Positions 1 to 26,914 are shown, counted from the stretch's first letter. The stretch: DNA of 64,000 nt from Anolis sagrei (GCF_037176765.1 NC_090024.1:195172278-195236277); one strand, 5' to 3'. Notes: generated by a model from the sequence alone, not told the origin. Numbers and translations: made by a program.

Positions 1-13
1 CCAGTGCTCATAC

Positions 14-5089
<5,076 letters not shown>

Positions 5090-5197
5090 CTTGGCAGTAT
5101 AGGTCTTACTGCTTTTTTACACTTCTAACAACTGAATAAAAGCAGTTCAGTTCCAATAACTGAACAAAGGCCCAACCCAACTGAGTGTTAACATTGA

Positions 5198-5203
5198 AGA
5201 TAA
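5198..5203 (-). promoter_or_regulatory. GATA-type site upstream of copy A
   Basis: AGATAA on the plus strand, about 110 bases before the ATG at 5089, sits in a block also conserved upstream of copy B (25077-25090). The function is inferred only. Confidence 0.35.
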
Positions 5204-5519
5204 AGGTACCATGAGAAAGCCACGCCACTTAATGTCAATACTGTTCTCTGGAGTAGACATTGCTCCCTGTACAATTGCTCCATTCCAGTAGCCAGTTATT
5301 AGGCCATTTTTTTATACTGAAGTAAGGAAAGGCTGGAATAATTGGAGGACTTTACCATAGGCAGCTACAGGTATAGGCATAGATGCCCTCAATCACAAAT
5401 TATGTTCCTTGTATGGAATGCACTTATGTGTATAGATACTGGATTGAAATTCCTTTCACAAGAGCTTTATTTTATTTATTTGCTATATGGGAACAGCATC
5501 TGAGTCACTCAGTGGTGGA

Positions 5520-5818
5520 GCCTCCAGTGGCGCAATGGGTTAAACCCTTGTGTTAGCAGGGCTGAAGACTGACAGGTCAGAGGTTCATATCTGGAAAGAG
5601 CATGGATGAGCTCTCTCTGTCAGCTCCAGTTCCCCATGTGGGGACATGAGAGAAGCCTCCCACAAGAATGGTAAAACATCAAAACATCCAGGCATCCCTT
5701 GGGCAATGACCTTGCAGGCGGCCAATTCTCTCACATCAGAAGTGACTTGCAATTTCTCAAGTCAGTCCTGATACAAAAAACAAAACAAAACAAAACAAAA
5801 ACTTTATGCAAGAAAAAA
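5520..5818 (+). mobile_element. tRNA-derived SINE (Sauria/ACA type)
   Basis: Starts GCCTCCAGTGGCGCAATGGG, with a GGTCAGAGGTTCATATCTGG B-box-like segment, a body with GGGGACATGAGAGAAGCCTC and an A-rich (CAAAA)n tail. AGTGGTGGA is found on both sides (5511-5519 and 5819-5827), a likely target duplication. It lies upstream of copy A, between the two proteinase genes. Confidence 0.8.
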
Positions 5819-6649
5819 AGTGGTGGATAAAGAATGGAATCAAATTTGACCAGAAAAAGCTATAAAAACAACTTCAGCCCAAACAAGGAAATATTCTTTG
5901 CAGGTAATTTAGCACTGGAATCTGACATCCCTGTAATGGATTCAAATTTCTCTCATGCATGAATCCTTACAAAACCCACTGTGATTTCATCTGCAGGTAT
6001 TTTCATGCTTAGTATTTTTTTTCTGCCAATATTAAAATAATGTTGACTAAATTACCAACATGACATAGAGAGAATTACAAATCTGACACATTGGAACCCG
6101 TTGTAGCATTACTAAATATATTAAGAGGTCCAGATGTAAATCTAGTGCACAAGGGAGCCATACTTTTCCTTTTGTTGGCTAGCAGGCAGGCAAGTGTCTG
6201 TTGGCAACTGGAAGAAGGTTGATAACCTAAATCTCATGGTACTGTGAAATCTGAAACTCGGCCTTAGTAGAGAAATGAGTATGTCAGGTGGAGTTCATGT
6301 GGGCGGTCTGCTAATGTCCCAAATATTCTCTTGAAACAGGCATGCTTCTCCACCCCTCTCTCTTTCTTAGAGGTATCAGCAGCTTCCTTCTTCCAAAGAG
6401 CCCTCTATTTAACTGGAAAATGTTGTAAAGAACAATAATGTTCAATTGCAATTAAATCTTTATTAACATTTATTAAGACAGAGTATTTAACAGTATTTAG
6501 CAGAATACATATCTTATCAATTCCACTTAACAATACAGAAACACATACATCTTTGTCCAGGTACATGTCTATCAAAAAGTTCCTTTACATGTTCATTTTA
6601 CATATGTGATGGAAATACACATATGGAAGGCATCTTCGGCAGAGATACA

Positions 6650-6788
6650 GGCCCCTTTCATACAGCTTTATAAAATATACATTGAAGTGGATTATATGGC
6701 AGTGTGGACTCAGGCAGCACAGTTCAAAGCAGATATTGTAGATGATCTGCTTTGATATTCTGGATTATAGGGCTGTGTAGAAGGACCC
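6650..6788. mobile_element. MITE, TATAATCCAG/GGCCCC family
   Basis: GGCCCCTTTCATACAGC and GCTGTGTAGAAGGACCC ends, with GCAGTGTGGACTCA and TTCAAAGCAGAT in the middle. It sits directly downstream of the L2 tail at 6795. Confidence 0.6.
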
Positions 6789-7031
6789 ATTGAGATTTAT
6801 TTATTTATTTATTTATTATTTGCACTTGTTAACCGCCACTCTCAGCCCGAGGGCGACTCGTGGCGGTGTACAGAACATAGAAAGACAACAATTTACAATA
6901 GATCAAGACCATAACACGACATCTTACTAATACGACAACTAATTAAACTAAAAATCCGCTTCGTCTAGTTTGGGTCATACTCAGTCTCATAGTCATAGTC
7001 CATTCCGGTGGTCATTCCAAAATCATAGCAC

Positions 7032-9989
7032 TTAGTTGAAGGCCTTTTCGAAGAGCCAGGTTTTCAGGCCCTTGCGGAAGGCCATGAGGGAAGGCGCCTG
7101 TCTGATTTCAGCAGGGAGGGAGTTCCACAGCCGGGGGGCCACCACCGAGAAGGCCCGCTCTCTCGTCCCCGCCAGGTGTGCCTGTGAGGCAGGCGGGACC
7201 GAGAGAAGGGCCTCCCCAGATGATCTCAAGGTCCTCATGGGCTCGTAGGCCGAGATGCGGTTAGCAAGGTATTTTGGGCCGGAACCGTTTAGGGCTTTGT
7301 AGGATAACACCAGCACCTTAAATTGGGCCCGGTAGCAGATCGGCAGCCAGTGGAGCTGGGACAGCAAGGGCGTTGTGTGCTCCCTGCGTCCCGCTCCGGT
7401 TAACAACATGGCTGCCGCGCGCTGGACTAGCTGGAGCTTCCGGGACGTTTTCAAGGGCAGCCCCACGTAGAGAGCGTTGCAGTAGTCGAGGCGGGATGTG
7501 ACCAAAGCGTGTACCACCGTGGCCAAGTCAGACTTCCCAAGATACGGGCGCAGCTGGCGCACGAGCCGAAGCTGTGCAAATGCTCCCCTGGTCACCGCTG
7601 AAACCTGGGGATCCAGGCTCAACGATGAATCCAGGGTCACACCCAAGCTGCGAACCTGCGCCTTCAAGGGGAGTGCGACCCCGTCCAGCACAGGCTGTAA
7701 CCCTATACCCTGCTCGGCCTTGCGACTGACCAGGAGTACCTCTGTCTTGTCTGGATTTAATTTCAGTTTGTTCGCCCTCATCCAGACCGTTACAGCGGCC
7801 AGGCACCGGTTCAGGACTTCGACAGCCTCCTTAGTAGCAGGTGGGAAGGAGTGACAGAGTTGGACATCATCTGCGTACAGGTGACACCGCACCCCGAAAC
7901 TCCGGATGATCTCACCCAGCGGCTTCATGTAGATGTTAAACAGCATGGGGGACAGTATGGAGCCCTGAGGAACACCACAGGTCAAAGGCTGTGGTGTTGA
8001 ACAGGAGTCCCCCAGTAACACCTTCTGGGTACGACCCTCCAGAAATGACTGGAGCCACCGCAAAGCGGTGCCCCCAAGACCCATCTCTGCAAGGCGTCCC
8101 AGAAGAATACCGTGGTCGACGGTATCGAAGGCCGCTGAGAGGTCCAGGAGCACCAACAGGGACACACTCCCCCTGTCTAGCTCCCGGCGGAGATCATCCA
8201 CTAAGGCGACCAAGACCGTCTCAGTACCATGTCCCGGTCTGAAACCAGACTGCGCCGGATCCAGATAATCCGTGTCTCTCAAGAATACCTGGAGTTGTGA
8301 GGCCACCACGCTTTCCATGACTTTGCCCAAAAAGGGAAGATTGGAGACAGGCCGAAAGTTGTCAAATTTAGTGGGGTCCAATGATGGTTTCTTCAACAGC
8401 GGCTTTATAATAGCCTGTTTTAGGCTCGCTGGAATCTTGCCTTCCCGAAGGGAGGCATTAACCACCACCGTTACCCACTCAGCCAATCCCCCTCTGGCCT
8501 CTTTCAGAAGCCAGGATGGGCAGGGGTCTAGGATGGATGTGGTAGGCCTCATTCCTCCAAGTATCTTGTCCACATCCTCGGGCTTCACAAGCTGAAAAGA
8601 ATCCATCAAAATAGGACAAGCAGGTGCTTGTGTCACATCCACGGAGACTGCATTTAATGTGGCGTCCAGCCCAGAACGGATCAAAGCGACTTTGTCTGCA
8701 AAGAACCGAGCAAATGCTTCACAGCGCGTGGCCGAGTTGTCAGGGCTCCCACCTGAGGTAGGGGGAGTTAAAAGACCTCTGACAATCCGAAACAACTCCG
8801 CCGGACGGTTTTTTGCAGACGCAATAGTGGCCGCAAAGAAAGTTTTCTTTGCGGCTTTTATTGCCGCGGCATATGCCCTTAGAAAGGACACAAACCGTGC
8901 TCGATTTGGCTCGCTTGGGTCCGAGCGCCACACGCTCTCTAGTTCCCTCTTCCTTCGCTTCATCGCTGCCAGCTCCTCAGTGAACCAAGGAGCTGGTTTA
9001 GCTCGGTTACTTGAGAGGGGACGTTCCGGAGCGATCCTGTCAATTGCCCTGGTCATCTCCCCATTCCAGAGAGCAACCAAGGCCTCGACATGGTCACCTA
9101 CCGAGGTTGCGGGGAACTCCCCAAGAGCCGTCAGGAATCCATTCGGATCCATAAGCCTCCTGGGGCAGACCATCTTAATGGGTCCTCCACCTTTGCGGAG
9201 GTTAGGGGGCGCAGTGAGCCTAAATCTGATCAGGAAGTGGTCGGTCCATGGCAACGGAGAGATGGACAACTCCTCCACACCGCCACCCTGCTCCCATCCC
9301 TGACAGAAAACCAAGTCCAATGTGTGTCCAGCACAGTGGGTGGGGCCAGTTATTTGTTGGGACAGCCCCATGGTTGCCATGGCAGACATGAAGTCCTGAG
9401 CCGCTCCTGTGAGGGTTGCCTCGGCGTGGATGTTGAAGTCCCCCAGCACAAGAAGCCGTTGGGACTCCACCACCAGGCTCGAGACCACCCCCGCTAGCTC
9501 AGGCAGGGAGACTGTAGTGCAGCGAGGTGGACGGTACACTACAAGAATCCCTATTCTGTCCCGGTCACCCACCCTCAGGTGGACGCATTCGAAATTTGTG
9601 GTCTGCGGGATGGGACTCCTGGTCAGATGGATGGAATCTCTATAGACCACTGCGACCCCGCCTCCCCGTCCTCCGGTTCTTGGTTGGTGTTGCACGGAGA
9701 AGCCTGGAGGACAAAGCTGGGAGAGGTTTACGCCCCCCGCTTCATCCAGCCAGGTCTCCGTGATGCACGCCAGATCTGCCCGCTCCTCCAGGATTAGATC
9801 CTGAATCCAGGTCGTTTTTCCGTTGACAGATCTGGCGTTCAACAACACCACCTTCAAACCAGAGGGCCCGCTCACCTGGTTACACCAATTTACCTTAGGA
9901 GACCGATTGGGAGTTGTTAATATGGATAAGCGGTCCGAATTAGGCCGAATTCGAGGTCTCCTTTTCCCGCATCTCCTCCTTCCCACCAC
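7032..9989 (-). CDS. L2 LINE endonuclease-reverse transcriptase ORF
   Basis: This is an uninterrupted 985-codon frame. Domains in order: AP-type endonuclease from about residue 45 (VVLLNARSVNGKT, ITETWLDE, GRGGGVAVVY, LVLGDFNIHAE, WTDHFLI) and reverse transcriptase (FRPVSNLPFLGKVME, SGFRPGHGTETVLVALVDD, LLDLSAAFDTVDH, GVPQGSILSPMLFNIYM, YADD). The C-terminal part starts at [16 protein letters not shown] and ends in [10 protein letters not shown]-like text (here [11 protein letters not shown]). It would carry out target-primed reverse transcription. Odd: the first codon of the open stretch is GTG, an in-frame TGA lies about seven codons upstream, and no ATG occurs before the endonuclease core. 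Initiation would need a non-AUG codon or reinitiation, or the ATG has been lost. No separate ORF1 protein was recognised upstream. Confidence 0.9.
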   Translation of the reverse strand: MVGRRRCGKRRPRIRPNSDRLSILTTPNRSPKVNWCNQVSGPSGLKVVLLNARSVNGKTTWIQDLILEERADLACITETWLDEAGGVNLSQLCPPGFSVQHQPRTGGRGGGVAVVYRDSIHLTRSPIPQTTNFECVHLRVGDRDRIGILVVYRPPRCTTVSLPELAGVVSSLVVESQRLLVLGDFNIHAEATLTGAAQDFMSAMATMGLSQQITGPTHCAGHTLDLVFCQGWEQGGGVEELSISPLPWTDHFLIRFRLTAPPNLRKGGGPIKMVCPRRLMDPNGFLTALGEFPATSVGDHVEALVALWNGEMTRAIDRIAPERPLSSNRAKPAPWFTEELAAMKRRKRELESVWRSDPSEPNRARFVSFLRAYAAAIKAAKKTFFAATIASAKNRPAELFRIVRGLLTPPTSGGSPDNSATRCEAFARFFADKVALIRSGLDATLNAVSVDVTQAPACPILMDSFQLVKPEDVDKILGGMRPTTSILDPCPSWLLKEARGGLAEWVTVVVNASLREGKIPASLKQAIIKPLLKKPSLDPTKFDNFRPVSNLPFLGKVMESVVASQLQVFLRDTDYLDPAQSGFRPGHGTETVLVALVDDLRRELDRGSVSLLVLLDLSAAFDTVDHGILLGRLAEMGLGGTALRWLQSFLEGRTQKVLLGDSCSTPQPLTCGVPQGSILSPMLFNIYMKPLGEIIRSFGVRCHLYADDVQLCHSFPPATKEAVEVLNRCLAAVTVWMRANKLKLNPDKTEVLLVSRKAEQGIGLQPVLDGVALPLKAQVRSLGVTLDSSLSLDPQVSAVTRGAFAQLRLVRQLRPYLGKSDLATVVHALVTSRLDYCNALYVGLPLKTSRKLQLVQRAAAMLLTGAGRREHTTPLLSQLHWLPICYRAQFKVLVLSYKALNGSGPKYLANRISAYEPMRTLRSSGEALLSVPPASQAHLAGTRERAFSVVAPRLWNSLPAEIRQAPSLMAFRKGLKTWLFEKAFN

Positions 9990-10999
9990 GACCTCTATGG
10001 GGGCCCCTCAGCTAATGGAACACCTCCCCCCCTCCATGCCGCAGTCTAAAGACAAGATCTTGCTTTCTGCTTTGTTCGTTGTTTGATTTTTCGGTCCTTG
10101 CCAATATCCTTTCTCCCCCTCTTCCCCCCTCCCCACCTCATTTTTATTTACAGGCTCCAGCCCACCTCCTCCCCTGTCCCTTACACTATACAGTAGTAGC
10201 AGGGATAGTACACAAAGGGGGATGGGGGACCACATGGATAGCAGCAATACAAGGTGGTGTAAGATGTTCCGGCCACACCAATAGGACAGTTCAGAAAGTG
10301 CACAAGTTTTAGGTGCAGCACCGTCAGTAATACTAATTCAATCAGCAACTACGTGCTGTTGGGCGCATTTGTAAAGTGCTAGGTCTAAAGTGCAATGAGT
10401 GCCCTACATTAATTCGACGGTAGCTAAAGTAGCTAAAGTGCGGCACAGAGGGACAGGAAAGGGGCGAAAGTGCTAGTGCAGTTGGCGGCAGAGGCAGGCG
10501 CCTAAAGTGCTCTCTTACGTAAGGTGCTATATTTCGTATTTATATCATATTATCAACAGATAATAGCCCAGGAATGTACAAGCTGATGGTATATAATCAC
10601 CCTCTTATGGGGCTGAGATGATGGCAAGTTAACTAAGTGCTGTTATGACCCAGATGGGGTCTCTAGACGGTTGGAATGAAGCGGATGGGGTTTCCGGAGA
10701 TGGCAACTCGGCAATGGGACAGCACGGTTGGTCAGTTACAATATTACACACTCTGTACTAACACAGAGAGGGCTGGCATAAGGTCTACACAGAGGTCTAT
10801 ACAAAAGGCCAGCACAAAGGTCTCCCCAGAGGTCTACACAAAAGGTCTGCACAGAGGTCTACACAGAGAAGGCCAACACAATATGAGGTCTACACAAGAA
10901 GGTCAGCACAAAAATGTCTATCCAGGGGTCTGCACAGAGTCAGTCAGTCAGACCCTCTGCAGTCTCGTCGCTCTGTCCAGATGGAAGGATGGGACGGCC

Positions 11000-12080
11000 G
11001 TTCAGATGGTCCGGGCGGTGGTGCGGCCCATACAGCTCCCAGCGATGGCGGCTGCCCCCGGCCCGGCCCCTGTGGTGGTTTCGACTGGGCGGCAGTAGAC
11101 TTGTCTGGGTGGTGGCAGCAGCCTAGCAGCAATGGCGGCCGCGGCCCAGCAGCAAGCTGGTGGTGGTGGCGGCCGCGGCGGCGGCAATGGTCTGGCCTGG
11201 TGGCAGCCGCGGCCTTGCGGTGGCTGCGGCCTAGCAGCTGGTGGCAGCTGCGGTCTGGCGGTGGCTGCGGCCTAGTGGGGGCGATGGCGGTAACGGCGGG
11301 GCTGCGCTGGACCAATCCCGAGCGGCAGTGACTCAGCAGTAGCAGAGCTGCAGCTCCACCGTGGCCTAGCGGGGATAGCGGCCGCGGCCTGATGGAAATG
11401 GCAGCGGCAGCCCCGGCAGCGGCGGCCTGGTGGTAGTCCAGCCCCCACAGTAGCAACGTACCCGTGGTGGCGGCCGCAGTGGCGGCAGCTTGGTGGAGTG
11501 ACGGTCGCGGCGGCAGCAGCCCGGCAGTGGCCCCGCAGTGGGCGGCGGGGGTCTCGTCCGGCAGCGGCGCGGCTGGCAACGGCTTGATGGTGGCGGGCCT
11601 AATGGCGGCTGCGGCCTGGCGGCGGCTGCGGCCTGGTAGCACGGCGGCAGCAGCCCCAACGGCTCAGCGGCAGCCCGGCCCCTGTAAGGGGGCGTCGATA
11701 GCCTCGTCCGGCCCAGCGGCCTGGCGGTGGTCTGAGGGCGACAGCGTCCCAGCAGGGGCAGGAGTCCGGCGCCCTAGCGGCCTAGCGGCGATGGTAATGG
11801 CGGCCGGCGCTGGTAATGGCGACCGCGGCGGCGGCCCCAGCAGCCTGGCGGCGGTCCGAGGGCGGCAGCGTCCCAGCAGGGGCAGGAGTCCGGCGCCCTA
11901 GCGGCCTAGCGGCGATGGTAATGGCGGCCAGCGCTGGTAATGGCGACCGCGGCGGCGGCCCCAGCCGCCTGGCGGCGGTCCGAGGGCGACAGCGTCCCAG
12001 CGTCCCAGCAGAGGCAGGAGTCCGGCGGCCGGCGCCCAGCGGCAGCAAACCAAGAGACTGCGAGCAGCCGGCTGCAAGGT
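11000..12080. repeat. GC-rich tandem repeats in the L2 5' region
   Basis: The block is extremely rich in GGC/GCC. From about 11715 to 12040 a unit of roughly 120 bases recurs about 2.5 times (containing GCGACAGCGTCCCAGC, GGGGCAGGAGTCCGGCG and GGCGATGGTAATGGCGG). The rest is degenerate GCGGC/TGGCGG text. All six frames give low-complexity Ala/Pro/Gly/Arg open frames. It probably serves as the internal promoter and 5' UTR of the L2 element. Monomeric 5' promoters are known for other LINE families. Confidence 0.7.
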
Positions 12081-12350
12081 AGGCCGGCCGCGGTGTAATG
12101 GCGGCGGCGGTTGCTCTCCTTCTCCGCCGTCCCCTGCTTCTTTCTCTGTTCTCTCTGTTTTCCTGGGTCTCTCCCGGCTCTGCGCCCCTCTATAGGGAGC
12201 TTGAGGTCCAGGGGTCTCTCTCCCCTCAGTTTGAGGTGGATTGATGAGGGGGAGGCTCAGGATTCCTCCGGATTTTAGTTTTTAGAATTGAGCGGCTCTG
12301 TGTTCCCAGCTGCTTGCCTCCATACCGGAACCGGAGGAAATCTTCCATTT

Positions 12351-13300
12351 GAAGATACTCTGCTTCTAAGTTTGATTCTAATTGCGAGTTATCTGTTATC
12401 TGTTTAGCTATTACATATTAAAATAGCATCTCAAACCTAAATACAATTTCATGCACTTCATACCTACAGTATCTCATCTTCGCAGGTACCAGCCATGAAT
12501 TGAAGTATCTTCTGTCTATTTATACTCTTTTTATCCAATGGATATAGTGCTAGGCTACCTGGAGATTTGACATCACCACCAATGAGATTTTACCTTGTCT
12601 TGGCCAATTACACAAGTTTTGTAATAGTCCATTTGTTCAAGGTTCATCATCCAATTGCTAATCAGATGTTATTGGCCTTTCAACAAGCCACCAGTCCAAT
12701 ACACATCTTCAATTGGCCACTGTTACTCTAGCTCCCTGCCATATTTTGCAGATATAAGGAACATGATTAATGGCTACTGTACCAATTCAATACACTTTTT
12801 GTTCCTTATTTTTTTGCCTCTCTAAAGTAGAATTCCCCATACTTTATCTTTAATTCATATTGACTGAACAGTATTTTTTCAAGGACAATGTTTTTAATTT
12901 CAAACAACTGATTTTAACTATACACATTTATTTACTTGATCAGTATGCATAAATTATTTCCAGATTTGCTGCTAATACCTAACTTCCAGAGACTTAACAT
13001 TTGTAATATATATAGAAAAATATAGCATTCAGCCTGTGATCCTTTTACAATAGCAATGCAGAAAAATGCAACAACAAAGTAAGGAAGTTCAATCAATTAA
13101 AGTGTAGCCCTGCCTTAAATTAGTTACATGAGAAAGGAAAAATCTCTTCTGGGTCAGTGTGTAATTGTGATATAGCAGTTTGGGTTTACAAGTTGTCATT
13201 GCTCAATAAAGATGTATTTTTTTAAAGGAAGGACCAAAAGAGAAAGTACCTTTACAAAAAGGTCCAACATAAGTTGCATCTATGTTGTAGGACATAAGTT
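12351..13300. other. Intergenic stretch between the L2 element and copy B
   Basis: AT-rich, no gene seen. Positions about 12540-12840 contain several CCAAT/ATTGG motifs and GATATAAGG, and could be an unrecognised repeat. Confidence 0.35.
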
Positions 13301-13653
13301 GCATCTACATTGTAGGTTTGACACCACTTTAACTGCCTTGGTTCAATGCTATGGAATCCTGCAAATTGTAGGGCCTTCCACACAGCCCTATTTCCCAGAA
13401 TATGAAGGGAGACAATCCCACAATATCTGCTTTGAACTGAGTTATCTGAGTCCACACTCAGACAATGTGGGATTTTTTGCCTTGATATTCTGGGATATAG
13501 GGCTGTGAAGGGGCCCGTAGATTCACAAAGTCTATAGCCTTCATTGACAAAGAGTGCTGATGCCTCATCAAAGTACAGTCCCCATGATCCTATTGCATTG
13601 AACCATGTCAGTTAAAGTGGTGTCAAATTGCATTTATTCTACAATGTAGATGC
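13301..13653. mobile_element. hAT-like MITE interrupted by a second MITE
   Basis: The ends GCATCTACATTGTAGGTTTG and the inverse (CTACAATGTAGATGC) surround TTTGACACCACTTTAACTG arms. Positions 13375-13519 are a separate insertion. It lies just downstream of the last exon of copy B, so part of it may be in its 3' UTR or immediate flank. Confidence 0.72.
13375..13519. mobile_element. Nested GGGCCC-family MITE
   Basis: GGGCCTTCCACACAGCCCTA to ATATAGGGCTGTGAAGGGGC with GTA on both sides (a 3-base target duplication), inserted in the middle of the element at 13301-13653. Its sister copy is at 2630-2778. Confidence 0.75.
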
Positions 13654-13699
13654 ACCGAGAATGGATGTATCCAAAAAAACCCAGAGGCAATCAAAATAT

Positions 13700-13705
13700 T
13701 TTAAT
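13700..13705 (-). terminator. Candidate polyadenylation signal of copy B
   Basis: ATTAAA on the minus strand lies 127 bases after the stop codon at 13832. An alternative AATAAA at 13633-13638 lies inside the end of a small DNA element. Which one is used cannot be told from the sequence. Confidence 0.35.
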
Positions 13706-13831
13706 ATTTACAAGAAAAGAATTATATTCATTGCATTCATAAAGGAAAGTGAGGCACAGATCCATATGATGAGAGTGCAGCTTTACTTCAGCTTCTCAGA
13801 GCCTGATTCAATTTTGATAAATCCAAGTGCC

Positions 13832-24979
<11,148 letters not shown>

Positions 24980-25032
24980 CGTGACAGTACAGGTATTATA
25001 CAGTCCTTGGCTTCGAACAACTGAACAAAAAC

Positions 25033-25044
25033 TATATTTTTATA
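25033..25044 (-). promoter_or_regulatory. TATA box of cathepsin E-like copy B
   Basis: On the minus strand the bases read TATAAAAATATA, 54 to 65 bases upstream of the ATG at 24979. This leaves room for a short 5' leader, as in pepsinogen-family promoters. Copy A has a weaker AT-rich stretch at the matching place (about 5125-5140). Confidence 0.6.
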
Positions 25045-25076
25045 CCTACATGCCCAACCCAATCACTGTGATAAAA

Positions 25077-25090
25077 CTGAAGATAAACCA
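25077..25090 (-). promoter_or_regulatory. GATA-type site upstream of copy B, shared with copy A
   Basis: The plus strand reads GAAGATAAAC here (minus TTATCT), about 100 bases before the start codon. The same block, TTTATCTTCARTKTTA followed by GTTGGGTTGGGC, precedes copy A at about 5170-5206. GATA factors are known regulators of gastric pepsinogen genes. Use of this site is inferred from conservation between the two paralogues. Confidence 0.4.
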
Positions 25091-25099
25091 ATGAGAATG

Positions 25100-26100
25100 T
25101 TGTATCATGATGTCCATGGAATATATATTAGTCACTGTACATTTTTTAAACATTGAAACAGGAAAGAGTTGGAAATTGCAAGTGTTATAGGTGTGTTATA
25201 GGCAGGGATAACCTGACTCACCTGTTTATTGCTTACATTTATTGCCCTCTCTATCTGGAAGTTCTGAGTTCAAATAGTTATGAACCAGCCCATTGTCTTT
25301 TTATAGGGTTTATTAAATTATACATAAAAAGTTAAAGAGAAATTATGCGATCATACAAAACAGCACAATGAAAGAGATTGAAGAAGGAATAATGTAAAAG
25401 AAGAAAAGGGAGAATTATTGAATATATATAAGAATATATACCATACATACATACATACACAAATGACTGCAATTAAAAATAATCAAACACTAACTGCTCT
25501 CAGATTAAAACCCAATACTAAGACATTAAATTAAACTAAACTCTAAATAATGACTAACACTGAATCCACAATCCAAATTGTAATGGATTATTAAGGAAAA
25601 ATATCAGAAAAGGGGAGAATATTACTTTACCATTACAAATCCAATTAGGTTTATTAATATCAATGACCAGAAATTATGGCATTCTTATAGCTCAAAAAGT
25701 CCATTAGTCGCTTCCAGCTTTTCAGAGAATCTTCAATTGATTTATCCTTTCAGATCCATGTTAACTTGGCGATATGGGCCAACTATGACAATGCTTTAAC
25801 AATACATTCATAGATCATCTGGCAACCTATTGGGAGTTAAATATCATCTTTACATAACAACTATAACATCTATAAATAACAACTATAATAGAATGTATAT
25901 AATATTTTGTTACGTTAATAGTCAGAATAAGCATTATATCTTTAGTTCATAATTTTCCCATTACATCAATTTGAACAACATGCCTAAAATGTTGAGCCCA
26001 CTATATAATCCTTTATCTTTACCAGTTCATTTTTCATCTGTAATTTTTAAAAATGTTCATTTTTCATCTGTAATTTTTAAAAATGTATAATCAAAATGTA
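25100..26100. other. Upstream region of copy B
   Basis: AT-rich. A TACATACATACA tract lies at about 25440-25460 and ACTATAA/ATATAAATAAC simple repeats at about 25850-25900. No gene or known element was recognised. Confidence 0.45.
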
Positions 26101-26103
26101 TAA

Positions 26104-26434
26104 TCCACTGGTGGTGCAGTGGATTAAACCGCTGAGCTGTTGAACTTGCTGATTGGAAGGTCAGGGGTTTGAATCCATGGAGCAGGGTGAGCTCTTGCTA
26201 CTAGCCCCAGCTTCTGGTAACCAACAGTTTGAAAACATGCAAGTGTGAGTAGATCTATAGATACTGACCTAGTGGGACGGTAACAGTGCTCCGTGCAGTC
26301 GTGCTGGCCACATGACCTTGGAGGCATCTACGGACAATGCTGGCTCTTTGGCTTAGAAATGGAGATGAGCACCACCCCCCAGAGTTGGACATGATTGGAC
26401 TTAAAGTCAAGGGGAAACCTTTACCTTTACTATA
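26104..26434 (+). mobile_element. Second tRNA-derived SINE family, copy 1
   Basis: Head CTGGTGGTGCAGTGGATTAA, middle TTTGAAAACATGCAAGTGTG, then CATGACCTTGGAGGCATCTA, CACCACCCCCCAGAGTTGGA, and a tail GGGGAAACCTTTACCTTTAC. GGACATGATTGGACTT near the end resembles a BovB 3' end (GTCGGACACGACT), suggesting BovB-driven mobilisation; this is inference. Confidence 0.7.
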
Positions 26435-26914
26435 CTCAGCTAATACATGAAACCATAATAATGCATATTTATTATTTTGAGAACATTGGTTCTCATTACA
26501 TTTGTTTAATATGAAAATTGTAAAGTTTTTCTTTCCATACATTTTAATAAATTAATGTTTGACTATTTTGGTTATTGTAAGTTAACACGTAATGCCACAT
26601 TTCATGAAATCTTTTTTGTTAGCATCTTTGGAGTCATGCACATTGCCCACCATTTAGTAATACCCTCTTCTTGGTTTTGTTTCAAAAATAAATTGATGAA
26701 GAAATGGAGGACAAAGTGACTTAAATTATTATATTTTTGCCTTTTGAGGCATGTTTTCCATCAGTGAGGGGTATGGATATATATTTTGCATAGAAATTAG
26801 CTAAAAACATTGAAACAGAGTCTGAGTTTGCTTACAGCAGAGCAGGAGGTTTCATGGAACCCCTAGGACACATTTTCTCTAAAAGATGATGTTTTATTGA
26901 CTTAAGCAGCAACT

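Larger units (their letters stand above)
5090..6649. other. Upstream region of copy A
   Basis: Holds the proximal promoter (first about 120 bases) and one SINE (5520-5818). The rest is AT-rich and shows nothing recognisable. Confidence 0.5.
6795..12350 (-). mobile_element. Near full-length L2-clade LINE
   Basis: On the minus strand the element runs from a GC-rich 5' region (about 12350-10000) through one long open frame to a short 3' UTR and a (TTTA)n tail at about 6795-6822. The 3' UTR resembles other L2 tails in the window (ACACCGCC, then a GGGCTGAGA block). The coding part is high in GC and CpG, unlike the AT-rich flanks, suggesting a fairly recent insertion. It sits between the two cathepsin E-like genes, in the same direction. 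Flanking target duplications were not identified, as is common for L2. The exact 5' end is uncertain by about 50 bases. Confidence 0.85.

Noticed and set aside
8659-9303. 214-codon plus-strand open frame, and others at 7036-9797
   Set aside because: They are antisense shadows of the GC-rich L2 coding frame and show no domain features.
10944-11901. Open frames of 97-232 codons rich in Ala, Pro and Arg
   Set aside because: Low-complexity translation of GGC/GCC tandem text in every frame; not an ORF1 protein or host gene.
12480-12840. Possible LTR or promoter with CCAAT boxes and GATATAAGG
   Set aside because: No paired copy, no clear ends and no flanking duplication; left as unassigned.
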